Below, in pieces: positions 25,560 to 34,500 of a stretch of DNA of 64,000 nucleotides (its first letter is position 1; each line of letters starts with the position of its first letter). Below the pieces are notes generated by a model. It made no database searches. It saw nothing but the letters and a program-made list of their open reading frames with translations, and was not told where the DNA came from. Position numbers and translations under genes: made by a program. The stretch is taken from positions 123,718 to 187,717 of the forward strand of contig NZ_WNKG01000012.1 of the NCBI RefSeq assembly GCF_010119245.1, read 5' to 3'. The stretch is from Cyclobacterium salsum (GTDB taxonomy: Bacteria > Bacteroidota > Bacteroidia > Cytophagales > Cyclobacteriaceae).

Positions 25560-26715
25560 CCAGCTTTTGAAAATAGTGAAAATCATGTTCCCGGGCTTTT
25601 TCCGGATACATGATTTTGATCATATCCCGTAAAACCCAATCCGGTCGCAAATATCCTTCTTCAAAGTACATCAGTCCACCGGTTTCCCCCTGTTTAAGCG
25701 TGTAGGTATAAACATTTTTTGTCTGGAATGCCTGGAAATTTCTGTATTTTGGGTTCTGTTCGCCCATTTGGCTGAGGGAACGATGGTCCGCTGCGCCAAT
25801 CCACAACCTGGCTTCCCGGGCTTTCTCCAGCACGTATTCGTAATTCAACGACAAACTTCCGGTACCTTCCTGCTGCTTGAATACATAATTCCCCCCGGCA
25901 TCCCCAATCAGCCGGGCTACCCAACTATCCTTTCCAGGTGCGTACCAGATATCTTTGTACAAGGTTCCGGAGAGTACGGTAGGTCGTTTTTCTAGTGGGA
26001 TGGCAGTAGTAATCTTACTGGAATTCAGGTAATTGGATTCAATAGCTGAAAATATACTATCCGCGTCTTCCAATTTCCCTAAAAGGGCACCTGTGGCTTT
26101 GATCCATTCAGCCTTGCCTAACGGATGGCCCTCTAAAAAATCGTTATTTACGACCACTGGGATTTTTGCTGCATTCAGGCGCTCAGCCAGGTTCAGAACC
26201 TCCCCAAATCCGGAAACCATGACCCAATCCGGTTCCGATGCGATGATTCGTTCCAAATCCGGAGAGGGACCGGTTCCCAGTTCCGTTATTTCACCGCTAG
26301 CGATTCTTCGTCGTACTGTCGGAGAAGATATCAGGTCCAGGTTGGGAAAAGCCATCAGGCGATCAGCTGCACCCAGGTAGCTTAGGTGCGGTATTTGGGT
26401 GGTGGCGGTGAGAATAATTTTTTTGCTCCCCATGGGAATGGTCCCGGTTAATTCGGGAAACGCCTTGTCGGACGACTTTGACGGATCCTGAATTAGAAAG
26501 CGGTCGGTTTGCCCCTGTTCAGAATGAATTTCGAGCAGGTACCCGGAAGCTGCCTTGTAAATAGAAAATCCCTGTGCATAAGCCAGGGGGATTTCCTCCA
26601 TGCTTTTCATCCCATGGGTTTCAGAATGATGTCCTTTAGGATCACAGGAAAAGCAGGCAGACAAGAGCAAGCCAAAGGCCCAAAGTAAGCGAAATCCTGA
26701 AGAGGGTAGCAGCAT
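25552..26715 (-). CDS. btuF: B12 ABC transporter substrate-binding lipoprotein (BtuF-like)
   Basis: A 387-residue lipoprotein with lipobox LSAC near residue 21, followed by a long linker. The helical-backbone binding fold is suggested by TTQIPHLSYLGAADRLMAFPN, SPTVRRRIASGEITELG, PDWVMVSGFG and the C-terminal PDWVLRDMIKIMYPE. It would capture corrinoid in the periplasm and pass it to the permease. First gene of the btuFCD-like operon, divergent from btuB. B12 specificity is inferred from context. Confidence 0.85.
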   Translation of the reverse strand: MLLPSSGFRLLWAFGLLLSACFSCDPKGHHSETHGMKSMEEIPLAYAQGFSIYKAASGYLLEIHSEQGQTDRFLIQDPSKSSDKAFPELTGTIPMGSKKIILTATTQIPHLSYLGAADRLMAFPNLDLISSPTVRRRIASGEITELGTGPSPDLERIIASEPDWVMVSGFGEVLNLAERLNAAKIPVVVNNDFLEGHPLGKAEWIKATGALLGKLEDADSIFSAIESNYLNSSKITTAIPLEKRPTVLSGTLYKDIWYAPGKDSWVARLIGDAGGNYVFKQQEGTGSLSLNYEYVLEKAREARLWIGAADHRSLSQMGEQNPKYRNFQAFQTKNVYTYTLKQGETGGLMYFEEGYLRPDWVLRDMIKIMYPEKAREHDFHYFQKLDE

Positions 26716-26825
26716 TTTGAATTTATTTTGAATCCAAAGTAAACCAATGTGCCCTCCAAATCCAACTGCTAATTTTTGGCAAAAATTTTTTGAATGCGGA
26801 TTTTCCCGTATGTTTGTGCCGAATT

Positions 26826-27013
26826 ATGGTTCCCGATCCTGTACCAGGCTCTCGGGATTAATAGGGAATCCGGTGAAAATCCGGAGCTGTCCCCGCAACT
26901 GTAACCCATTCCTCTGCACGGATTCCGGCAAGAGGAGTTGTTCATCCTCAGCCATTGTCTTTTTTTAGGGACGAGAAGGCGGAACAACTAAGGGAAGTCA
27001 GGAGACCTGCCAT
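26826..27013 (+). promoter_or_regulatory. Cobalamin riboswitch
   Basis: Conserved core at 26863-26904, containing AGGGAATCCGGTGAAA, ATCCGGAGCTGTCCCCGCAA and CTGTAA, and the B12 box at 26996-27011 (AGTCAGGAGACCTGCC). A closing helix ATGG/CCAT (26826-26829 with 27010-27013) is possible. It lies on the + strand about 180 bp before the btuB start and should repress the outer-membrane transporter when adenosyl- or other cobalamin is plentiful. The remaining part of 26716-27195 shows no other gene. The expression platform between 27013 and 27195 could not be resolved. Confidence 0.95.
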
Positions 27014-27195
27014 TTTTTGTTGTATTCCACGCTTTCGGGAGAAAGGCGGAGAAGAAGGTTTTTATTTGTTATCATTTCTGCTATTCCATGCCAGGCGAAG
27101 CCCTTTTGCGGCTTAGGCCGAAACTTGGTTTGTCCGACGGTTTACCTCCTTTCTCTTGCTCTTTCTATCCGGATTCGAAAGAAACCGATTGTTTC

Positions 27196-29091
27196 ATGAC
27201 GGCAGAAAAAATAGGTGTACCAGTACTTGCAATTTTATTGCTGCTGTTGTCGCGTTGGGGCTTTTCCCAAGAGCTACTTCGGGATACGGTGGAGTTGGAT
27301 CCCGTAGAGGTGGCTGCAGTACCGATGAGTACCTACGCTTACGGGCAGCGGGTTCGCCGCCTTGATCTTTCCGAGACGGAAGGAACTGCCGGCGGTTCCC
27401 TGGGCGACCTTCTCCAGGATCGCACCGGACTTTTTATCCGCTCCTATGGGCCGGGAATGACCGCTTCGCTAAGCATGAGAGGTACCTCTGCCGGACACAA
27501 TGCCTTGTTTTGGAATGGCCTGCCGGTCAATAGCCCTTCGCTGGGGCAGTCGGATTATTCCATTTTCCCCATTGCAGGTATGGATCAGGTAGACATTCAC
27601 TATGGTAGTGCCGGCGCGCTGTACGGGACGGATGCCATTGGAGGAGCCGTCCATCTCTCCACTTCCTTGCCTGTAAACCAAAAAACAAACACCAGCCTCA
27701 GCACCCAATTGGGAAGTTTTGGTAACTGGCGCCAGGAAATAAGTCACCAACAGCGTATTCAATCCATATCTTTTCGAACCAGCCTGTATCGAAACGTGCT
27801 AGCGAACCGCTTTCCCTATACGGATTGGGCCAGTCCCGATACACCGGTCCGGTACCAGGACCATGCGAGGGTCAACCAACGGGGCTGGGTACAGGACATC
27901 CGTGCCAACCTGGGAAACGCTCAGGTGCTGCAAGCCTCCTTCTGGCTGGGAGAAATACAGCGGGAGATTCAACCCGTCCTGGGCTCATCGGGTAGGGATA
28001 CCCAAAAAGATGTGAATCTCCGGGCGGTACTGGACTACATCAAAAAAGGTCCGAAAATTACCTGGAATATCAAGACAGGTTTGGTGCGGGACCGCATGGA
28101 ATTCAATGCAGCGGTAAACCTCACGCTGCAGGCCTTGCTGGCTGCAGAGCTGGACTGGGAACCTTCGGAGCATTGGCAAAGCCGCTCCGGAGTTCGGTAC
28201 ACCCGTATTCAGGGGGATTTATCAACCTATTCCCATTCCGAACAGCGCATGGAGCTGTATCAGGCAACCAATTACAAACCCCTGGATAACCTGGGATTCT
28301 CCCTGCAGTTGAGGCAGTTGTTGTACGAAGGACAACCCGTTCCCTTTACCCCAGGATTAGGAGTTTTCTGGACGTTTTTTAAAAATCCGGTCCAGCAATG
28401 GGAGTTGACGGGAAATGCCTCCAAAGGGTTTAAGGTGCCCACCTTGAATGACCGGTACTGGGTTCCAGGGGGAAATCCGGATCTTGCCTCCGAGCAAAGC
28501 TGGAGCAAGGAACTGGGAGTGGACCAGCTTTTCACCAACAAGCACTTGCAGTTTAGCAATCGGCTTTCCCTGTTTCATATGAGCGTGGATAATTGGATCA
28601 TCTGGCTTCCGGAGGAGTCCTATTGGACACCAAAAAATGTACGGAAGGTAGTGAGCAAGGGGCTGGAGTATTTTATGGAATGGGAGCTGAAGCAAGGGGC
28701 ATGGGATTTGGGTTGGGAGGCGGAATATGCCTGGACCCATACCAGCAATCGCAGTGTGGCAGCAGGAAATGAGGTGGACCTGGGTAAACAACTACCCTAC
28801 GTTCCCCGCCACAAATTGCAATTACGCTGGAACGTAAAAAAGGACCGGTTTTCCGGATTTGTTTCGGGACAGTACACCGGTGAACGCTTCGTCACCTCCG
28901 ATAACCGAACCGTGCTGCCCGCCTATTCGCTTTGGGGAGCGGGTATTTCCCATGATTTTGCCTGGAAGGAATGGGTAAGCGGAACGCTTGGGCTGCAGGT
29001 AAATAATGTATGGAATACCGAGTACCAGATACTTCGGTTACGGCCTATGCCTGGAAGAAATGTTCAATTTAATATACATCTAGATCTATGA
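27196..29091 (+). CDS. btuB: TonB-dependent cobalamin receptor
   Basis: A 631-residue outer-membrane receptor with a signal peptide ending near GFSQ, a TonB-box-like DTVELDPVEV, a plug domain (TGLFIRSYGPGMTASLSMRGT, WNGLPVNSPSLGQSDYSIFP, GSAGALYGTDAIGGAVHL) and a C-terminal 22-strand-type barrel. ATG 27196 is selected because it opens a normal signal peptide; ATG 27088 would add 36 unlike residues. The upstream riboswitch supports B12 as substrate. Its stop overlaps the next gene by 4 bp. Confidence 0.93.
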   Translation: MTAEKIGVPVLAILLLLLSRWGFSQELLRDTVELDPVEVAAVPMSTYAYGQRVRRLDLSETEGTAGGSLGDLLQDRTGLFIRSYGPGMTASLSMRGTSAGHNALFWNGLPVNSPSLGQSDYSIFPIAGMDQVDIHYGSAGALYGTDAIGGAVHLSTSLPVNQKTNTSLSTQLGSFGNWRQEISHQQRIQSISFRTSLYRNVLANRFPYTDWASPDTPVRYQDHARVNQRGWVQDIRANLGNAQVLQASFWLGEIQREIQPVLGSSGRDTQKDVNLRAVLDYIKKGPKITWNIKTGLVRDRMEFNAAVNLTLQALLAAELDWEPSEHWQSRSGVRYTRIQGDLSTYSHSEQRMELYQATNYKPLDNLGFSLQLRQLLYEGQPVPFTPGLGVFWTFFKNPVQQWELTGNASKGFKVPTLNDRYWVPGGNPDLASEQSWSKELGVDQLFTNKHLQFSNRLSLFHMSVDNWIIWLPEESYWTPKNVRKVVSKGLEYFMEWELKQGAWDLGWEAEYAWTHTSNRSVAAGNEVDLGKQLPYVPRHKLQLRWNVKKDRFSGFVSGQYTGERFVTSDNRTVLPAYSLWGAGISHDFAWKEWVSGTLGLQVNNVWNTEYQILRLRPMPGRNVQFNIHLDL

Positions 29092-30134
29092 AAAAAGTGA
29101 AATTAGTTTGTCACATCCTGTTTATTGCTGTGTTGGTATCCTGTGGAACGGATCCGGTGGAAATGCCCCGCGGTGCCTATGAGGAAGGGGTGCTGGTCAT
29201 CAATGAAGGGGCTTTTAACGCAAATGATGGGGAGATTTATCATTACGTTACCGAAAGCGGCGAGATGGAATCGTCTATTTTTGAAAAGGCGAATGCTCGC
29301 CCCTTTGCCGGGTTGATCCAAAACATGCGGTCCTTCGGAGCCTATCATTACCTCATTGCCAATACCGGCAAGGTGGAAATCGTGCGGGCAGCTGATTTTG
29401 TCAGCATGGGTGCGGTAAATGGAGACCTGGTCAACTCCCGGTCCCTGGTGGCTACGGAGGGGAAATTATTTATCAGCGATTGGGGTGCCTATGACGATTC
29501 CTGGAATAATCCGGATTCGTTTATTGCGGTGGTTGATGGCCTGGATGGCGGTTCGATTACCAATAAAATCGCTATTTCCTCCCGACCGGAAGGAATGGCT
29601 CTGCTCGGAAACCGGATTTTGGTGGCCTGCCAGCAGGAAAAGCTAATTTCGGTTCTAAACCCAGAAAATGAATCCCTGGAAAAGACGGTACCGGTAAGCG
29701 GCACCCCGTTTTATTTCTTTGATTATGCCAACCATACCTTCCTGTATGCCAACGATGCCGAAAACGTCTATGTGCACCGACTGGATCCGGTAAGTTTTGA
29801 GGTGGAGGAAACGCATACTTTTGGCGTAGCCAACAGCATTTATAATGGCAATTTTGCCCTTACCGATAGCGGCGAACTATTTGTCATTAGCAACCAGGCT
29901 GAGGAAGATGTGGTAGTGAAGCTGTCTCTGAGCACCGGAACGGTTTTGGAGGAGCATTTTTATTCGGGAAATAATTTTTACGGGTTGGGATACGATGAGG
30001 CAACGCACACCTTGTTTATTGGAGAACATGCCGGCTGGCAGGGAAACGGATCGGTGTTGCGTGTCAATTCAGCGGGAGAGCTGATAGACCAAATGCCTGT
30101 AGGAAGAGGTCCCAGTGGCTTTTACTTTCCATGA
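29088..30134 (+). CDS. btuG: Surface cobalamin-binding beta-propeller lipoprotein (BtuG-like)
   Basis: A 348-residue lipoprotein with lipobox LVSC (Cys19). The mature part has repeated YncE/DUF5074-type propeller blades (EGVLVINEGAFNANDGEIYHY, NSRSLVATEGKLFISDWGAYDD, RPEGMALLGNRILVACQQ, GPSGFYFP). In Bacteroides, BtuG is a propeller lipoprotein encoded beside btuB that binds corrinoids very tightly and hands them to BtuB. Translational overlap with btuB (ATGA) and riboswitch control support that role here. Direct corrinoid binding is inferred. Confidence 0.85.
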   Translation: MKKVKLVCHILFIAVLVSCGTDPVEMPRGAYEEGVLVINEGAFNANDGEIYHYVTESGEMESSIFEKANARPFAGLIQNMRSFGAYHYLIANTGKVEIVRAADFVSMGAVNGDLVNSRSLVATEGKLFISDWGAYDDSWNNPDSFIAVVDGLDGGSITNKIAISSRPEGMALLGNRILVACQQEKLISVLNPENESLEKTVPVSGTPFYFFDYANHTFLYANDAENVYVHRLDPVSFEVEETHTFGVANSIYNGNFALTDSGELFVISNQAEEDVVVKLSLSTGTVLEEHFYSGNNFYGLGYDEATHTLFIGEHAGWQGNGSVLRVNSAGELIDQMPVGRGPSGFYFP

Positions 30135-30540
30135 TTTTGAGTGATGATGTGGTAATATGGCTGAGCTTGTCGGGCTTCTGCAGGCTCAGCCTAAAAAGGT
30201 ATGATTTGTTGATATAGTCGTCACTGCGACAAAATTGCGTAATCGCTCCGGCACCCGCGGCAGTCCGTCGCTGGGCGATTTGCACTACTCGTTTTCTATT
30301 CGCTTTTTAGGGATGACTTTCGTTCCCGCTCCGGATCAGATTGCTTCGCTTCGCTCGCCGTAGCGGTTATTGATGATCTGCTCGTTTGGGGATTTGTTAA
30401 AAAATGTTAATTTCTTGATTGGGGTCTTGTGTAAATTCTGCGTCTCTCATAAAATTGCCATCACAATTCTTGAAGTTATCTCAAGGTAAATAGGGTCGGA
30501 TTTTACGTTAATAGTTTAATTCATAATTTCACTTATTTAT
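30135..30540. other. Intergenic region with one hairpin
   Basis: A 406-bp gap. It holds an 8-bp inverted repeat GGCTGAGC/GCTCAGCC (30159-30166 and 30184-30191) without a T tract just after btuG, then a GC-rich patch with CGCTTCGCTCGCCGTAGCG near 30350 that looks like an intergenic repeat remnant, and an AT-rich stretch before the next gene. No coding sequence is supported. Confidence 0.5.
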
Positions 30541-31401
30541 ATGAACACAGTAGGTAATTTTATCAAAATGGGCTTCAACCGGGGCATGGATTGTTTATTT
30601 GCATTATTAGTTATTGTTTTTGTATCCCAGCTTCCCTTAAAATCCCCGGCGCAGGATACCGGCGACGGGTCTTCGTTTACCGCAAGTCTCCTCAATATTG
30701 AAGCCCCTGTCAATGAAACCTTCCGCTACCAGGCCACACTGAAAAACAGTTCCGCACAGGCCCGGGTATACGAATTAAGCGCAGAGATGCCCGAAGGCTG
30801 GCGGGTGGGGTTCAAGGCGAGAGGCAGCCAGGTCACGTCGCTAAACGTGGAGCCCGGGAAAACGGAAAGCCTCACCGTTGAAATACGACCAGCCTACGGG
30901 GCAGAACCGTCCAAGTACGCCATACCCCTACAGGCAAGTGCAGCAGATGAAACACTTTCCCTTGAGCTGGAGGCGGTGGTGGAAGGATCCTATGAATTGG
31001 AACTTACCACTCCTACAGGGCGCTTGAGTGGTGAAATAACCGAGGGAGAAAAGGCCGAAATACTCCTTCAGGTCAAAAACACAGGTTCGCTGGCCTTGAA
31101 TGACATCACCTTTTCTTCCCAGAATCCGCGCAATTGGCAGGCCACCTTTTCTCCTTCCGAAATCCAGGTGTTGGATCCCGGAACGAGCGTTGATGTGATC
31201 GCGAGCCTGTCCGTTCCCGATAAAACCCTGGCAGGGGATTACGTCAGTAAGTTTACAGCCAAAAACGCCTCCAATACCAGTACCGCTACCTATAGAATGA
31301 CCGTTAAAACCTCCATGTTGTCGGGCTGGGTGGGGATACTGGTGATCTTGCTGGCGATCGGCTTTGTGTTTTACCTCATCCGAAAATTTGGTAGGAGATA
31401 A
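30541..31401 (+). CDS. NEW3-domain membrane-anchored protein linked to an ABC exporter
   Basis: A 286-residue protein with an N-terminal signal sequence (about 15-38), two NEW3/immunoglobulin-like beta domains (about 45-150 and 155-255, e.g. MPEGWRVGFKARGSQV and NPRNWQATFSP), and a C-terminal membrane segment followed by RKFGRR. The bulk should face the periplasm. It starts an operon with an ATPase 8 bp downstream and an ABC-2 permease, which suggests it is an accessory subunit of that exporter. The substrate is not known. Confidence 0.82.
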   Translation: MNTVGNFIKMGFNRGMDCLFALLVIVFVSQLPLKSPAQDTGDGSSFTASLLNIEAPVNETFRYQATLKNSSAQARVYELSAEMPEGWRVGFKARGSQVTSLNVEPGKTESLTVEIRPAYGAEPSKYAIPLQASAADETLSLELEAVVEGSYELELTTPTGRLSGEITEGEKAEILLQVKNTGSLALNDITFSSQNPRNWQATFSPSEIQVLDPGTSVDVIASLSVPDKTLAGDYVSKFTAKNASNTSTATYRMTVKTSMLSGWVGILVILLAIGFVFYLIRKFGRR

Positions 31402-31409
31402 TCAACGTT

Positions 31410-32363
31410 ATGGCTAACCCAATCATAGAGTTGAAGCGCCTGACAAAGACGTATGGCGACTTCAAAGCAGTGAACGAATTGGATCTTACGGTAAACAAGG
31501 GGGAGATATTTGGATTACTGGGCCCCAATGGAGCCGGAAAGACGACGACCATCCTAATGATGATGGGGCTGACGGAGCCCAGTTCCGGCACAGCACGTGT
31601 ATGCGGATTTAATGCCACCAAGGATCCCCTATCCGTCAAGCGGCTTGTAGGGTATATGCCGGATAGTGTCGGCTTTTACGATACGATGACCGCTCTCGAA
31701 AACCTGATGTACGTGGGGGAACTGAATGGAATCCCACGCTCCGAAGTGGAGGAGCGGGCCCTGGCCACCCTGGAACTGGTAGGACTGGCCGGAGAGGCCG
31801 TCCACAAAAAAACGGGGGCGTATTCCAGGGGAATGAAGCAGCGCCTGGGGCTGGCAGAAGTGCTGATCAAAGATCCGGAAGTCATTATTTTGGATGAACC
31901 CACCTTGGGAATCGATCCAAGCGGAGTGAAGGAATTTCTGACGCTTATTTTGCGACTGAGTCGTGATAAGGGACTTACGGTATTGCTTTCCTCCCACCAC
32001 CTCCATCAGGTGCAGCAGGTTTGTGACCGGGTAGGCATCTTTGTCAACGGAGAACTGCTGGCAGAAGGCACCATCGATACGCTTTCCAACCGGATTTTTG
32101 CTGAAAAATCATACGAGGTCCATGTCAGCCTGGAAAAGGTCATCGACCTCCCCTGGAAGGATGAGGCGGAAATGCTCCAACTGGAGGCTGTGCAACAGGT
32201 CAGGGTGCAAGAACAGGTGATCGAGGTGATGAGCAGTAAAGATCTGACCCCTGCTATCGTTCGGTTCTTTGTTCACAAAGGTTATGATGTTTCCGGAGTC
32301 CAGAAGAAGGAGTATGGATTGGAGGAAATATACGAAAGGTATTTTGAGAAAAATCTAACTTAA
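31410..32363 (+). CDS. ABC exporter ATP-binding protein
   Basis: A 317-residue ATPase. Walker A GPNGAGKTTTI, signature YSRGMKQRLGLAEVL, Walker B VIILDEPTLGID and H-loop SSHH are visible. A C-terminal domain of about 100 residues follows, typical of DrrA/CcmA- and NosF-like exporters. It lies between the NEW3 protein and the ABC-2 permease with short gaps (8 and 10 bp). Confidence 0.93.
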   Translation: MANPIIELKRLTKTYGDFKAVNELDLTVNKGEIFGLLGPNGAGKTTTILMMMGLTEPSSGTARVCGFNATKDPLSVKRLVGYMPDSVGFYDTMTALENLMYVGELNGIPRSEVEERALATLELVGLAGEAVHKKTGAYSRGMKQRLGLAEVLIKDPEVIILDEPTLGIDPSGVKEFLTLILRLSRDKGLTVLLSSHHLHQVQQVCDRVGIFVNGELLAEGTIDTLSNRIFAEKSYEVHVSLEKVIDLPWKDEAEMLQLEAVQQVRVQEQVIEVMSSKDLTPAIVRFFVHKGYDVSGVQKKEYGLEEIYERYFEKNLT

Positions 32364-32373
32364 TAAGAGATCA

Positions 32374-33366
32374 ATGAAAGCAATCAGGGATCTATTTGAC
32401 AGTCATTCTTCTACAACGACAGAAACCCGCCCCCGTCCCTTCTGGGTGATGGTACGAAAAGAAATTTCGGGTCATATTCGTAGCTGGCGATTTTTGGTGC
32501 TACTGCTCCTCATACTTCTAACGTTTTGGGGCAGTATATCGGTGGCCCTAAGTAATATACGGGAGGTGGTGGACAACGTAAAGGACCCGGACCGGTTTTT
32601 CCTGTACCTGAAGTTGCTTACCACCACCGAAGGCACGCTGCCACCGTTCCATGTGTTTCTGAATTTTCTGGGCCCCATCGTGGGAATCAGCCTTGGTTTT
32701 GATGCGATCAACTCCGAACAGCAAAATGGAACCTTGATCCGCATCATGGCGCAGCCCGTGTACCGGGATAATTTGCTCTTGTCAAAATTTGTCAGTGCGC
32801 TGACCTTGGTTGGAAGCTTATTGCTCACACTCTCCTTATTGATGATCGGTGGGGGCATCCTGATCACCGGAGTGCTCATCGAGGCAGAGGAAGTGTTTCG
32901 AATCGTTGGTTTTACGATCCTTTGCACGGTGTATGTGGGATTTTGGCTGGGGCTTTCCATTTTATTGTCGATCCTTTTCAAACAGGCTTCCACCTCCGCG
33001 TTGACGGCGATCGGGATTTGGCTGTTTTTTACGGTATTCTACCAAATCATCATTGACCTGATTGTTCCGGCCGCCAATGAATTTTCCGAAACGGATGTGA
33101 TCCGGTACAACCGGCAGGTTTTAAACCTGTTGCGCCTCTCGCCCAGTCAGCTTTTTACCGATGCGACGACCACCTTATTGATGCCTTCGGTAAGGAGCCT
33201 GGGGCCGATCACAATGGAACAGATGGCCGGCGCAATCCCCTCACCGCTTCCGTTGCGGGACAGCCTGATGATCGTATGGCCCCAGCTTAGTGGCCTGATC
33301 GCTGCTACGACGATGTGTTTTGCAGCTGCGTATTACCTGTTTATGCGAAGGGAAATAAGGGGGTAA
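32374..33366 (+). CDS. ABC-2 family exporter permease
   Basis: A 330-residue membrane protein with six predicted segments. The first is at about 38-58 (FLVLLLLILLTFWGSISVAL), then a periplasmic loop and the segment GPIVGISLGFDAINSEQQNGTL, which is characteristic of NosY-like ABC-2 permeases. It is the last gene of the NEW3-ABC operon. No copper or nitrous oxide genes are nearby, so the substrate remains open. Confidence 0.88.
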   Translation: MKAIRDLFDSHSSTTTETRPRPFWVMVRKEISGHIRSWRFLVLLLLILLTFWGSISVALSNIREVVDNVKDPDRFFLYLKLLTTTEGTLPPFHVFLNFLGPIVGISLGFDAINSEQQNGTLIRIMAQPVYRDNLLLSKFVSALTLVGSLLLTLSLLMIGGGILITGVLIEAEEVFRIVGFTILCTVYVGFWLGLSILLSILFKQASTSALTAIGIWLFFTVFYQIIIDLIVPAANEFSETDVIRYNRQVLNLLRLSPSQLFTDATTTLLMPSVRSLGPITMEQMAGAIPSPLPLRDSLMIVWPQLSGLIAATTMCFAAAYYLFMRREIRG

Positions 33367-33441
33367 TTGCGAACGTAGGGATATACAGGACCGTACTTAT
33401 AACGAGCTATTTCGGGGATTTGTCTGCGGGAAAAAAAAATG

Positions 33442-33567
33442 CACCTCAGATTACGCAGATTAGCACAGATATATCACAGAAAACAGGATAAATTATGCGA
33501 TTAAATAGCTTATTCAGTTATTCTAAATCCGAAAAAAATCTGTGAAAATCGGTGCGAATCTGTGGTG
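33442..33567. repeat. MITE-like intergenic element with imperfect inverted ends
   Basis: Left end CACCTCAGATTACGCAGATT (33442-33461, continuing to 33470) is matched inversely by the right end 33538-33567, whose complement reads CACCACAGATTCGCACCGAT. About 67 bp of AT-rich DNA lies between them. A partial extra copy (CTCAGATAGCACAGATTAAC) follows at 33581-33600. The element is non-coding; sequences of this look recur between genes in related genomes (from memory). Confidence 0.5.
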
Positions 33568-33739
33568 AAAAAAGTGGGAACTCAGATAGCACAGATTAAC
33601 CCAGAAAAAAAGATGAGTACTGGGTGAGGTATGTCGCTTCACCCAGCTATTTCCGGAGTCACAAACAGATTAGACCCTAAAAAAATGCCGTTTATAATGG
33701 TATTCTGGCTGCGTTTTTGAAACGTTTTTATTTAGGGCT

Positions 33740-33879
33740 GGTCCATTGGATCCAGGTATCGGACCGTTTTGGGGATTACAAATCCCCCTTATCTGGACCA
33801 CGGAATTACAAATTCCGCGGAGCTCCGCTGTTCGACATTTGCAATGTCGAACTCCAGATATCCAGGATTTGCAATCCTG
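33740..33879. repeat. REP-like cluster of hairpins forming a cloverleaf
   Basis: Consecutive inverted repeats: GGGGATT-ACA-AATCCCC (33771-33787), CGGAATT-ACA-AATTCCG (33801-33817), the perfect palindrome GCGGAGCTCCGC (33817-33828), TTCGACATT-TGC-AATGTCGAA (33831-33851) and CAGGATT-TGC-AATCCTG (33863-33879). An enclosing pair TATCTGGA/TCCAGATA (33790-33797 and 33853-33860) would close the middle ones into a cloverleaf. No gene is supported in 33367-33903. Confidence 0.7.
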
Positions 33880-33903
33880 TTTTTGTGACCAAATTTCAAT
33901 TTT

Positions 33904-34500
33904 TCAAAACCAATACCCCAACCGGTACACCACATTATTAAAGGTAATTTTGTCTTTGGCGTAATAGCTCCAGTCCTCCGGTCGATTCCGGTCAGGGGAG
34001 ATTTCCAGGGGATTGGCAGTGGTGAGGTGATATATTTGCCGTTTGTACGACAGGCTAAGGGTCCAGAAGTTGGCCCTTTTCGTTTTTAGCCGCAGCCCTA
34101 TGCTGCCCTGCCCCATAAAGCCTCCTTCCTGCCATCGGTGTTCGTTCCATTCGGTGACCACCGTGGGCTCCAGCAGGGTGGAGCCGAATCCGAGATCCAA
34201 ACCCCCATAAAGCTGCCAGGTGTCCTCCGGGTTTAAAACCGCCCGCCACCCCATGGCGATGGGTACCACAGAGAGGCTGCCATATTGGTCCAGTCCGGTT
34301 ACAAATCCAAAAGCATGTCGCTCCGTAAGTTGAAATCCGTTAAAGGTTTGAAAGGTGAAATTGATTCGTTCGCCAAAATTATCCCTGCCGGTTAGCATAC
34401 CCATTTCCGAATGATGGGTGTAAGAAAAGGCCTGTCCCCAGCTGTTAGAAGGACAGGCCAAATATAGGGTCGCTGCAAAAATGGTATAAATGACCTTCAT
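33904..34500 (-). CDS. Predicted outer-membrane beta-barrel protein
   Basis: A 198-residue protein with a signal peptide (cleavage likely after SWGQ), alternating amphipathic strands (INFTFQTFNGFQL, WQLYGGLDLGFGSTL, FWTLSLSYKRQIYHL) and a C-terminal aromatic residue after VVYRLGYWF. These are the usual signs of a small outer-membrane barrel. Its start codon directly follows the stop of the LVIVD lipoprotein gene, so the two are co-transcribed. No specific family was recognised. Confidence 0.7.
   Translation of the reverse strand: MKVIYTIFAATLYLACPSNSWGQAFSYTHHSEMGMLTGRDNFGERINFTFQTFNGFQLTERHAFGFVTGLDQYGSLSVVPIAMGWRAVLNPEDTWQLYGGLDLGFGSTLLEPTVVTEWNEHRWQEGGFMGQGSIGLRLKTKRANFWTLSLSYKRQIYHLTTANPLEISPDRNRPEDWSYYAKDKITFNNVVYRLGYWF

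Noticed and set aside
26716..26825. Second cobalamin riboswitch for the btuFCD operon on the minus strand
   Set aside because: No B12 box or core motif was found on that strand.
30159..30191. Terminator after btuG
   Set aside because: The inverted repeat is clear, but no T tract follows, so it is listed only as a hairpin in the intergenic region.
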